A stretch of 64,000 nucleotides of DNA from an uncultured Bacteroidota bacterium (GTDB taxonomy: Bacteria > Bacteroidota > Bacteroidia > AKYH767-A > OLB10), in NCBI GenBank assembly GCA_900696575.1, contig CAADHD010000035.1, forward strand, positions 62,001-126,000. The letters run 5' to 3'. The notes under the pieces were generated by a model. The model worked only from the letters and a program-made list of their open reading frames with translations. It was not told the origin of the DNA and searched no databases. The first letter of the stretch is position 1. Each line of letters starts with the position of its first letter. A program made the translations under genes and the position numbers. Shown here piece by piece: positions 48,185 through 56,668 of the stretch.

Positions 48185-49789
48185 TTAAAACTTCAGGAAC
48201 TTTGAAGTGAATCTACCCTTTACTGATTGCAATTCAATCATGTAAAGCCCCTTGCTGAATACGGCTGCATTAATACGGAACGAACTTACAGCAATCTTAA
48301 TTTCCTCATCAAAAACAGTTCTTCCCAGAGCATCCGTAACTTTTATGATTCCTGATAAATCCTTTCCATATATGGTCAATTCATCTATCACCGGATTCGG
48401 AAAGAATTTTAATGATTCGGGAATATATGTTTCATCAACCCCCGTTAAGGTACAAATATCGGTCTGTGCTTCAGAAATAACCGCAGAGGTAACATTTCCT
48501 GCAGCGGAGGCGATATTTGTTTGATCAGCGGGAAATGGGGTCAGGTTAGCTGTTGTCCAGATTATATTGGAAAAAGTAAATGGATAAATTCCTCCAAGAG
48601 CAGCACAATTCAGGTTTCCGGAATAATCACCCGTTATCAGGCATTGCGGAGTATAATTAGGGTTGATATCGAAATAGGTGGAATAAGCATAACCGTATCC
48701 CTGCCGTTCGTGTAAATCGCCTCCTCTGGCCCTGTAAATATCGTTGAACCATGTTGCATGTGTCTTGGCTGTGTTTGAAATTTTTACTGTTCCGAGATCA
48801 TTTCCTGCCAAATCTAATTTCGAAAAGAAATCTCCATAATCGTTGTTCAGGAAATAAATTCCGGCCACCACAAGGTTGTTCTGACTATCACAAAGAATTG
48901 AATTACCATATTCCTGCCAGCCAATCTGATAAAGGCGCTTTGCCCAAAGTATATTACCGCTTCCGTCAATTTTTAATACCTGCGGATCATAATTATTGTT
49001 AGTGTTTTTTGTAAATCCGGTAATAGCAAAATTTCCATCCGAAGTGCTGCACATATCGGTGGGCGTAAACTCAACCAAAAAACCGGAAGCATCATTAAAC
49101 GTCTTCATCCAAAGGATATTTCCCGAAGTATCAAAGCGAGCAATCATCGGGTCATAATCTGGTGGCATGCGAAGACCGTAATTGCCTGCAATGATTATTT
49201 CATTGTTGGCCGAAAGCGCTGCAGCAGCGCATGTAAAGTCGAAAAAATTATTGCCAAAAGCTTTTGCCCAAACCAAATTACCGCCATCATCAACACGAGT
49301 CAGAGTAATATCAAAAGTAAACGCTCCGGCTTGTTCATAATCGCGAAGACCGCACAACAAGTAACCTGAAGCAAGCGGAATGATTCGTGTATTTTGATTG
49401 ATATCACCATAGGTAAGTTGTGTGCTCCATAAAACATTGCCTGAAGTATCAAGTTTGGTGAGTGCATTTCTGTAGCCCGCATTTTGATAAGCGACAGTGA
49501 CCAGCAAGGCATTGTTATGATAAACAATCCGCATAGGCGTTGTGATTCCCTGCGATGCTGCGCTAAGTTTTTTAGACCATTGCAAGTTACCTGAAAGATC
49601 TACTTTCATCAATTTAGCATCAAATGAAGGCGCTCCACCCATTTGAATAAGATAGTAAGCATCCGGAGAAATCGCCATAGTAGATTCTTCCCAGGTGCTA
49701 TCTGCATACATGTTCTGAAAGTAAGCTTGTCCTTTCCCCTTAAACGGGAAACCAAGAAGAAGAATTAAAATATAGATGTGTATTCTCAT
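48185..49789 (-). CDS. secreted repeat protein with T9SS sorting domain
   Basis: 534 residues. Signal peptide cut near GKGQ (about 21). The body is a series of about 50-residue repeats with the pattern LxKxDxSGNxxWSKxL/F (KVDLSGNLQWSKKL, KLDTSGNVLWSTQL, RFDTSGNILWMKTF, KIDGSGNILWAKRL), typical of propeller-like SBBP/Tc-type repeats in Bacteroidota. Residues from about 460 (FFPNPVIDELTIYGKDLSG, DALGRTVFD, KGLYMIELQS, KFLKF) are a T9SS type A signal closely similar to that of the 1328-residue neighbour. It starts only 18 bp after that gene's stop, so the two form an operon. Confidence 0.9.
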   Translation of the reverse strand: MRIHIYILILLLGFPFKGKGQAYFQNMYADSTWEESTMAISPDAYYLIQMGGAPSFDAKLMKVDLSGNLQWSKKLSAASQGITTPMRIVYHNNALLVTVAYQNAGYRNALTKLDTSGNVLWSTQLTYGDINQNTRIIPLASGYLLCGLRDYEQAGAFTFDITLTRVDDGGNLVWAKAFGNNFFDFTCAAAALSANNEIIIAGNYGLRMPPDYDPMIARFDTSGNILWMKTFNDASGFLVEFTPTDMCSTSDGNFAITGFTKNTNNNYDPQVLKIDGSGNILWAKRLYQIGWQEYGNSILCDSQNNLVVAGIYFLNNDYGDFFSKLDLAGNDLGTVKISNTAKTHATWFNDIYRARGGDLHERQGYGYAYSTYFDINPNYTPQCLITGDYSGNLNCAALGGIYPFTFSNIIWTTANLTPFPADQTNIASAAGNVTSAVISEAQTDICTLTGVDETYIPESLKFFPNPVIDELTIYGKDLSGIIKVTDALGRTVFDEEIKIAVSSFRINAAVFSKGLYMIELQSVKGRFTSKFLKF

Positions 49790-49807
49790 GATGTATATTA
49801 CTGAAAG

Positions 49808-52800
49808 TTATTGTTTAATGAATTTTGAAAATACTCTTCCTTTAACAGAGTGCAGTTCTATTACATAAACTCCTTCAGTGAATGAAGAAGTATTGATCAG
49901 GAATGGACTTTCTTCCGTATTTATTTCCTTCTGATAAACATTTCTTCCCAGCGCATCCATAATTCTTATTTTTCCTGATAGGTTCTTACCATAAACTGCT
50001 AACACATCCTTTACCGGATTCGGGAATAAAGTCAACATACCGTTCTGCATGTTTTCTTCAATGCCTAATACTATTGTTGTTACTGCATCGGGATTATTAG
50101 CCGGGTCGAAGGGTGGGGCTTCCTCATTCCGTGCCCGGTCAGTTGCGATCGAAATGAATTCATACTTGCTTCCGTTCACCCCGTTGAAAGTATATTGAAA
50201 CGTATCTGTTACAGCTAACCAGAGTTTCCATGGCTGATCATTTTCGGAAACATAGATGTCATAATAGTGTATGCCGGAAATAAAATCACTGCCTCCCCAG
50301 GATACTGTAAATGAAGTTGTATTGATATTCGGAGGTAAAGCATTTACAGCGCTTAACGGTTTATCAATATCAATGATATTAAGCCAGTTGTTAGTAGTAA
50401 TTGGGGCATTTTCATCGAAAAATATTTGAGCAACATTGTTGATGGAGTCTCCGGTAACCAGAGATGATTTTAAATTAACTTCATAAGATACATAACCGGT
50501 TCCTTCAGTTCCGTTTACATTAGGCGGAAGAAAACCGGAAAGCGCACCGGTAACCGGCTGGTAATTTACCGGGGAAACTGTGGTGAAAATCCACTTAATT
50601 ACTCCTGATGTGCTGTCAAAAACGGCTTCTGTTCGAAGAAAGTCATTAGAGACGGGAGCAAGGGATGAAATCTGAATTTGCGAGTGATCGGGGCTGTCAA
50701 AACTAAATTTCAAATTTTCGCCTATGATTACATCACCAAACCTGAACGAGCGGAAATCGAATCTGTTTGCATCCAGTGTATCCGTAATGATAACCACTTG
50801 TGCAGGTGCTGTTGCTGTATCTGCATTCTCAAAACTAATTGTATAAGAAGTGGTGACTCCCGACTTCAGATAGATATCATCGGCATTATTACCCAGACCT
50901 GAAATAGCATTAGGATCAATACTTATCGAAATAATATGACAAATAAACAACCCTCCAACAATTCCAACACCTGCCACACCGGCTCCTATTACTGCCGCCA
51001 TTCCCGCCATATATCCTAATGCACCAACACCTAAACCTGCCAATGTCGGAATAAGACAAAGACCACCCATCCCCGGCCTGTTTTCCGAAAATTCAGATGA
51101 CCCTGAAGTTTGCCTTAAACTTGATATTTCACTGCAGGCAATATTCAGCTCAGAAAATTCTGCACTGTCGGCAATTATAGGCATGGCGTATTTAAATACT
51201 GTTTTAATTTGTGCTTCGGTTAACACAGGCGGAATTCCTGTGATGCAACCTGATGATGCCATACTTGAAAGAATGGAAACAATACCCGCAGGCAATGAAA
51301 ATGCGGTAGCGTTACTTCCCGGGTTGTTTGCCTGATTAAATGCAACCGTTTTTAATGAATCAAACAATGCCGGAAAGCAATTGTTCCATTGCGATGCTGG
51401 AACTGATATGGAAAAAGTTTTTTCAATAGCTCTTTTAAGATATTCGCCAAAACATGGGTTGTTTGACGGAGTGTAGGTGCCAAGCAGAGAGGCTGGTTCA
51501 AGCCATGTGCCGCTCACTGTCATCACTTTAGGTGTCTGCCCCTGTATAGATGAGACAAGATAAAGAGGAATCTCAAAAAATGAATTTGCCTTTATCAGTG
51601 GAATAACAAGAGCACCTATATCAGAATAAAACGAAGTATCTTCAAAGTTGTAGCCAGTAAGTGAAGTATTCAAACCATTTGAAACAAGATATTGATACCC
51701 TGAATTGAGAAAGGGAATTTGCTGAGCAGAAGTAAAGGATGTATTAATATAAGTGTTCATCCAGTTATCAACCCTGAAAAGAATAACTACTCCGGCTGCA
51801 TCCTTACTTGTTTTATTGTGAATTTGAAACTGAGACGGAAACCAACGGTTTGGCCTTGATGCAGTGGTTCCTTTATTTACGATTTCGAAAAAATAATCCT
51901 GAGCAGGTTCAACAGTAAATCCATTGATCAGCGCCATCACCGTATCGCCCGGAACAGTAACTTCTACATCCCATGCGCCTATGGACTGCCCAATCAGGTT
52001 CAGTCTCACCTGCAATTTACCCGGATCAACATAATGGGTGAAATAAGGAACAATATCAGCATTGCCTGATTTTTTAAGAAGCACTGTTGTTGCCGGTGTA
52101 AACCCACCACCAAAAATATCGGTCGTAACTACACCATCATTGCTTCCCCGATCGGTTATTATAGCTCTTAATCCTTTTACAACTACCTGCATACATTTGC
52201 TTCCCATGCCACAATTATTATAAGCGCTAAGACACAGATTATACACACCGGGATCTGCATAAACATGATAGGGTTCTTCTAATGAAGATGCAGGTGTTCC
52301 GTCTCCGAAACTCCACGAAATAGAAGTTGCATTCTGTGTGGTGTTTTTTGCTACAATTTTGTTTGCAGACTGGGTAAGTTCAAATGTTACCACCGGCACC
52401 GGTTCTGTATTTTCACTGATATTCACGGCAAAAAACCCTTCATTGGGATTGCTGTCGCTTAAACAGCCAAGCTGAAAGGCAGGCGCCAAACCTAGATTCC
52501 GTGATCCCATAACGATATAGGTGTTGTTCAGCCCCTTTGCAATTCCATAAGGTGTATCATAAACCAACTGCCCGATGATTCGTGAATCACTTTTGAACCA
52601 GGAATAATTTCCGTTCGCTAAAACTTTTGCTGCATAAAAAGTCTGGTAAGAACCTAATCCGTAATTATTATTAAAAACATGATTGCCGAAATAAGTAACG
52701 GAAGCTGCTTCACCGGTGAGGATAATGTCTTCATTATCATTCAGAATAAAATCAACTACCGATAAATGCGAATTGCCATATACCGCGCCCGATGCCCATA

Positions 52801-53794
52801 AAGGAACTCCACCTGAAGACAATTTGAGTACTGCCCCATACTGACAAGTGGGGCAATAAGGATTGAAAATGGTATCGTTGGCAAAGACATAATTTACTAC
52901 TGAGTTTGGTTTATTGTAGAGGATATAAATTTCGGATGCGGAGTTAACCAGCATTTGCTGTTGAAGACTGTAAGTGCTTCCACTCAACAAATTCGGCAAT
53001 ACATGTGCCCAGTGCACGCTGCCTGAGGTGTCCATTCTTAAAACTGCAATATCAGAACTGGGGCCTGATGAAGGATTTACAATTGTAAATGAGACAGTAT
53101 CTAAAGTTACCGTTGCTGCATTCCAAAAGGTTACTCCGGTAGCAGCCAGTGTTCCGTTGTCATTGCATTCCAAACCTCTGAAGTAGAAGTCGGTGGTAGA
53201 AGCGGTTTTGGTCCAGACAATACTACCTGTTGTATCTATCTTACACACTTTGTTTCCGCTTGCGGTGTAAAAGCCGCTGGCCTGAAGCGATGCCGTCAGT
53301 GGCTGCCAGGATGTCCCTTGTGGAGATTCAATACCCCAGCGTACTTTCCCGTTATTATCAAAGGATACGATTTTGTTAAGCGATACCACATTGGGAAAGG
53401 TGAAGGATGTATCGCCATCATTATAAGTTATAAATCCATTGCAATAGATAGTTGCATAGACATAGCCGTTTCCGTCAATACACATATCTTCAATACCTGA
53501 GTTGTGAGGTGAAAATGTTTTCGACCAAAGCCGATTTCCGGAAGGGTCCAGTTTGGTGAGGAAATAAGAAGCCGCGCCATTGCCAAAAGATAGCAGCGAA
53601 TCATTTCCATGCACCATCCAGCCGTTGTATCTTCCCAGAATAAAAGTATTGCCCCATGGGTCGGTTTTAACTTTAGGATTTTCATAGCCCAATGACTGGT
53701 TGGTAGTGTTTGCATAAAGCCATTCGAATTTTTGTGCACGTGAATAGAAAGATAATGCCAGTGATAAAAGCAGAGACAGATAAATCTTTTTCAT
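49808..53794 (-). CDS. very large multidomain T9SS surface protein
   Basis: 1328 residues from the ATG at 53794 (MKKIYLSLLLSLAL). Order: signal peptide (to about 21, SRAQ); propeller-like repeats (about 22-460; KLDPSGNRLWSKTF, KIDTTGSIVWTKT); PKD domain (about 475-530, WSFGDGTPAS and YHVYADPGVYNLCL); Ig-like domains (about 540-800); a helical stretch with a hydrophobic, Gly-rich segment at about 910-955 (GLGVGALGYMAGMAAVIGAG and beyond); a repeat-type domain with YTISFENADTATAPAQVVIT-like sequence (about 975-1130); an FN3-like domain (about 1150-1240); T9SS type A signal (about 1255-1328). It lies between the second regulator and a 534-residue paralogue-tailed protein. The internal hydrophobic segment is unusual for an exported protein. 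Confidence 0.9.
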   Translation of the reverse strand: MKKIYLSLLLSLALSFYSRAQKFEWLYANTTNQSLGYENPKVKTDPWGNTFILGRYNGWMVHGNDSLLSFGNGAASYFLTKLDPSGNRLWSKTFSPHNSGIEDMCIDGNGYVYATIYCNGFITYNDGDTSFTFPNVVSLNKIVSFDNNGKVRWGIESPQGTSWQPLTASLQASGFYTASGNKVCKIDTTGSIVWTKTASTTDFYFRGLECNDNGTLAATGVTFWNAATVTLDTVSFTIVNPSSGPSSDIAVLRMDTSGSVHWAHVLPNLLSGSTYSLQQQMLVNSASEIYILYNKPNSVVNYVFANDTIFNPYCPTCQYGAVLKLSSGGVPLWASGAVYGNSHLSVVDFILNDNEDIILTGEAASVTYFGNHVFNNNYGLGSYQTFYAAKVLANGNYSWFKSDSRIIGQLVYDTPYGIAKGLNNTYIVMGSRNLGLAPAFQLGCLSDSNPNEGFFAVNISENTEPVPVVTFELTQSANKIVAKNTTQNATSISWSFGDGTPASSLEEPYHVYADPGVYNLCLSAYNNCGMGSKCMQVVVKGLRAIITDRGSNDGVVTTDIFGGGFTPATTVLLKKSGNADIVPYFTHYVDPGKLQVRLNLIGQSIGAWDVEVTVPGDTVMALINGFTVEPAQDYFFEIVNKGTTASRPNRWFPSQFQIHNKTSKDAAGVVILFRVDNWMNTYINTSFTSAQQIPFLNSGYQYLVSNGLNTSLTGYNFEDTSFYSDIGALVIPLIKANSFFEIPLYLVSSIQGQTPKVMTVSGTWLEPASLLGTYTPSNNPCFGEYLKRAIEKTFSISVPASQWNNCFPALFDSLKTVAFNQANNPGSNATAFSLPAGIVSILSSMASSGCITGIPPVLTEAQIKTVFKYAMPIIADSAEFSELNIACSEISSLRQTSGSSEFSENRPGMGGLCLIPTLAGLGVGALGYMAGMAAVIGAGVAGVGIVGGLFICHIISISIDPNAISGLGNNADDIYLKSGVTTSYTISFENADTATAPAQVVIITDTLDANRFDFRSFRFGDVIIGENLKFSFDSPDHSQIQISSLAPVSNDFLRTEAVFDSTSGVIKWIFTTVSPVNYQPVTGALSGFLPPNVNGTEGTGYVSYEVNLKSSLVTGDSINNVAQIFFDENAPITTNNWLNIIDIDKPLSAVNALPPNINTTSFTVSWGGSDFISGIHYYDIYVSENDQPWKLWLAVTDTFQYTFNGVNGSKYEFISIATDRARNEEAPPFDPANNPDAVTTIVLGIEENMQNGMLTLFPNPVKDVLAVYGKNLSGKIRIMDALGRNVYQKEINTEESPFLINTSSFTEGVYVIELHSVKGRVFSKFIKQ

Positions 53795-53813
53795 GATGAT
53801 GTAACTTTGATTT

Positions 53814-53850
53814 TGCTTCAAAATTCTCTGAAGCAGTATTCGGTTACAAT
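53814..53850 (-). promoter_or_regulatory. promoter of the 1328-residue protein gene with dyad over the -7 box
   Basis: On the minus strand: ATTG (53847-53850), 20-nt spacer, GAATTTTG (53819-53826, 7 of 8 matches). The inverted repeat TGCTTCA-N8-TGAAGCA (53814-53820 and 53829-53835, perfect 7-bp arms) straddles the -7 box, a position suited to repression or to control by a bound regulator. The -33 ATTG with 20-nt spacing equals that of the CARDB-like gene. Confidence 0.5.
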
Positions 53851-53862
53851 AGAGAAAAAGGA

Positions 53863-54507
53863 CTATGCCAGTCCTGATTTGCCGGCTTTGGCAATGGCTT
53901 CGGTGGCAGAATGCACCTGCAGCTTCTCGTAAATTTTACGGATGTGCGCTTTTACCGTAAACAGGCTGATGTTGCATTCAATGGCAATCATTTTATAGGC
54001 AAGACCGTTGCTCAATAAGCGCAGGATTTGTTTTTCTCGATCAGTTAAGTCAAAGTCAGCGTATGAGGTAATTTGCACATCAGGTAACCGATTAAAAAAT
54101 CTGATTACCTTGGCAGCAATACCCGGAGTAATGGGTGAACCTCCTTCAAAAACATCCGTAATTGCTTCCTTTATTTTCTGCGGTTCGGCTTTTTTCAGAA
54201 TATAACCATCGGCTCCGGCACGCAAAGCAGCAAACACTTTATCATCATCCTCAAAAACTGTTTGCATGATGATTTTCACTTCAGGAAACGCTTGTTTAAT
54301 CTGCTTTACTGCTTCAATGCCATCTGTGCCCGGCATTTGAATATCCATCAATATCACATCAGGTTTTGATTGATCCACATGAAAAGCTGCATTATTGCCA
54401 TCGCTGAAAATGCCGGCTGATTCAAAACGCTCATCAGCCTGCAAAAGCAATTGAAGACTGTCGCGCCTTGACTGATTGTCTTCAAATATGGCTACCCGGA
54501 TTTTCAT
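53863..54507 (-). CDS. NarL/LuxR-family response regulator
   Basis: 214 residues. Receiver with FEDNQSRRD near 9, Asp in VILMDIQMPGTDG near 56, QTVFEDDDKVF and YILKKAEPQKI (Lys) near 105. LuxR HTH at about 148-208: LTDREKQILRLLSNGLAYKMIAIECNI then LFTVKAHIRKIYEKLQVHSATEA. It is about 45 percent like the regulator at 45478 by eye and has the same domain plan. It follows the TPR-type kinase gene by 46 bp and precedes the 1328-residue secreted protein gene by 68 bp. Confidence 0.95.
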   Translation of the reverse strand: MKIRVAIFEDNQSRRDSLQLLLQADERFESAGIFSDGNNAAFHVDQSKPDVILMDIQMPGTDGIEAVKQIKQAFPEVKIIMQTVFEDDDKVFAALRAGADGYILKKAEPQKIKEAITDVFEGGSPITPGIAAKVIRFFNRLPDVQITSYADFDLTDREKQILRLLSNGLAYKMIAIECNISLFTVKAHIRKIYEKLQVHSATEAIAKAGKSGLA

Positions 54508-54526
54508 TTTTTATATTTACCGTTTG

Positions 54527-54558
54527 CAAAGAAATTTTTATTGCTGATGTGCTTCAAT
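54527..54558 (-). promoter_or_regulatory. candidate promoter of the second NarL-type regulator
   Basis: On the minus strand: ATTG (54555-54558), a 20-nt spacer, and TTTCTTTG (54527-54534, 7 of 8 matches). The -33 overlaps the kinase stop codon and is part of TTGAAGCA, which holds the half-site TGAAGCA (54550-54556). Confidence 0.4.
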
Positions 54559-56590
54559 AGGTAATTCTATCTATGCTGAACTCTGCCTTAACGATAGTTC
54601 CTTTACCCGGGAGTGTAAGCAATTCGAAGGTTCCGCTATATAGTTCTGTTCTTTGTTTCATGTTTTTCAATCCGTTTCCCTTATCCCGCTTTCTTACGTC
54701 TTCAAGAATAAATCCCGAGCCATTATCCTTAATATGCAAAGAAAGGCGATTGCCGGAAGCGCTCAACTCAATCAACACGCTATCGGCTTTACTATACTTG
54801 GCAATATTGTTGAGCGATTCCTTGACTATGAGAAAAATGTTTCTTTTGGCTTCGTGACTGAGTGATATTGGTTGCCTTACCGTGTTGCTTTCAGTCAAAT
54901 CAAAAGAAATTCCGGCCGGTGTCAGTAACTCTGATGCGACATTACGGATGCGGTCTGCCAGATTCTCCGCTTCGTTCTGCGATGGCTTAATACTCCATAT
55001 CACGTCACTCATGCTGTTCATCATTTCCTTAGCTGTGGTACTGATTTTTTCAATCAATGATGCAGCCTCCCCCCTTCCGTTTTCAATATTATCTTTTGCT
55101 AGCTGACTGTAAATGTTAATGCTGCTCAGTGTTGCACCAATGTCATCATGAAGGTCGTTGGCTATGGTTGTGCGCGTTTGTTCAATGGCCTTATGTTTTT
55201 CAAATTTTTGCTTTTGTTTGAAAAAAGCGATTAATAAAAATGCAATCAGAATTAACGCTCCCGCACTGATCGCAAAAACATAAGTTAAAAGCGTTTTTCT
55301 TTCCAGTTCTGACCTTTGTTTTTCCAGTTCAAGATTTTTCTGAATGATCAGCTTGTCTTTTTTTTCTGTTTCGTATTTCGTTTGCAACTCAACAATCTGT
55401 TTTGATTTTTCTACTGTCATCAGGCTGTCATTAATAGCCACCGATCTTTTCAGATTTTCCAATGCTTCTTTCTGATTATCTGATTGCTCCATCGCCTGCG
55501 AACGCAGCGCTAAAATATCAGCCAGCAAATCTTTTGACTTGACTTCAATGGCTAATGTTTCGGATTTATCAAGATAATCAAGCGCCTCTTTTACTTTTTC
55601 CTGATCCAGCATTAACTGTGCAGTATTAAAGTAAATAACGGCTTCACCTTTTGCATCGCCTATCTCCTTTTTAAGAGAAAGTGATTGCATGTAGTTTTTA
55701 AATGCAGAATCATATTTTTTCTGATGCCGGTAAACAATACCGATGTTTTGCAAATCCTGCGAAATACCTTTTTTATCTCCCATTTCTTTTCGCAGAGCAA
55801 GGGATTGATTCAGGTATGCAAGCGCTCTTTTGAAATCATTCATGTTACGGTAAACATTACCAAGGTTGGAATAACTGAAGGCTATACCGCGCTTATCACC
55901 GGATTGCATTTTGATGTCAAGCGAAAGCTGATGATACTTAATCGAATTCTGAAAATCTTTGAGGTCTTTAAAATCAATTGCTATATTGTTATAAGTTGAG
56001 GCAAGTCCTCTTTTGTCATCCAACTCTTCGAAAAGCGATGCAGCTTTAAATGAAAATTCAAGTGATTTTGAGAAGTCTCCCTCTTCACGAAATGCATTTC
56101 CCAACCGCATATAAACTCCGGCAATAACTTTCTTATCATTCAACCGCTTACCTTGATCAAGAACTTCTGCAAGAATTTTTTTGCATTCATCAAATCTTCC
56201 CGTTTCGAAATAACAAGTGGCAATGCTGTTTCCGCATGAAGCTGATGAACGCACATCATTTAACTTGTCAAAAATGTTTCTTGCATTGCTGTAGAATTCA
56301 ATGGCGGTTGTATAATCCCCTTTCAGCTTATAATAATCTCCTTTTGTTTTTAAAGATTTTGCAATGCCTGACTCTGATGAAATGTGTCTCGATATTTCCT
56401 CAGCAGCATTTGACCATTTCAACGCCTGTTCCGGATTATTATTTAACACTGCGGAAGCCGCCTGAATCAGTAAGCTGATCTTCACGGTATCCTCTTTCGC
56501 TGAAGCTATAGCCGTTTTAATGCTGTCCAAATTCTGCGCAGACAGCACCAAAGAGTTCAAGGCACAGAAAATCAGAAAGACATATTTCAT
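54554..56590 (-). CDS. TPR-containing sensor histidine kinase
   Basis: 678 residues. Signal peptide to about 18 (VLSAQ), then about eight TPR units (about 60-385; for example AYSNLGNVYRNMNDFKRALAYLNQS and IYFNTAQLMLDQEKVKEALDYLDKS), a coiled coil (about 385-430), one membrane helix (about 432-455), HisKA_3 with IANDLHDDIGATLSSI near 478 (phospho-acceptor His) and HATPase_c with DNGSGFIL and GNGLKNMKQR. The TPRs lie outside the inner membrane, so they probably sense or bind a periplasmic or surface protein. It pairs with the regulator at 53863. A long inverted repeat lies just upstream (56595-56628). Confidence 0.94.
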   Translation of the reverse strand: MKYVFLIFCALNSLVLSAQNLDSIKTAIASAKEDTVKISLLIQAASAVLNNNPEQALKWSNAAEEISRHISSESGIAKSLKTKGDYYKLKGDYTTAIEFYSNARNIFDKLNDVRSSASCGNSIATCYFETGRFDECKKILAEVLDQGKRLNDKKVIAGVYMRLGNAFREEGDFSKSLEFSFKAASLFEELDDKRGLASTYNNIAIDFKDLKDFQNSIKYHQLSLDIKMQSGDKRGIAFSYSNLGNVYRNMNDFKRALAYLNQSLALRKEMGDKKGISQDLQNIGIVYRHQKKYDSAFKNYMQSLSLKKEIGDAKGEAVIYFNTAQLMLDQEKVKEALDYLDKSETLAIEVKSKDLLADILALRSQAMEQSDNQKEALENLKRSVAINDSLMTVEKSKQIVELQTKYETEKKDKLIIQKNLELEKQRSELERKTLLTYVFAISAGALILIAFLLIAFFKQKQKFEKHKAIEQTRTTIANDLHDDIGATLSSINIYSQLAKDNIENGRGEAASLIEKISTTAKEMMNSMSDVIWSIKPSQNEAENLADRIRNVASELLTPAGISFDLTESNTVRQPISLSHEAKRNIFLIVKESLNNIAKYSKADSVLIELSASGNRLSLHIKDNGSGFILEDVRKRDKGNGLKNMKQRTELYSGTFELLTLPGKGTIVKAEFSIDRITY

Positions 56591-56594
56591 AAGG

Positions 56595-56630
56595 TTTTTG
56601 AAACACTCATCAATTAATGTTTCAAAAATA
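56595..56630 (-). promoter_or_regulatory. 11-bp inverted repeat overlapping the -7 box of the TPR kinase gene
   Basis: TTTTTGAAACA (56595-56605) and its exact reverse complement TGTTTCAAAAA (56618-56628) are separated by 12 nt. On the minus strand a full -7 box TATTTTTG (56623-56630) overlaps the upstream arm, and the other arm ends 5 nt before the kinase ATG. No U tract follows in either direction, so it is not a terminator of the upstream gene. It looks like an operator. Confidence 0.5.
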
Positions 56631-56668
56631 AGTCAGCCTTTTAAATTACTTTTTACTAACTCCTCTTT

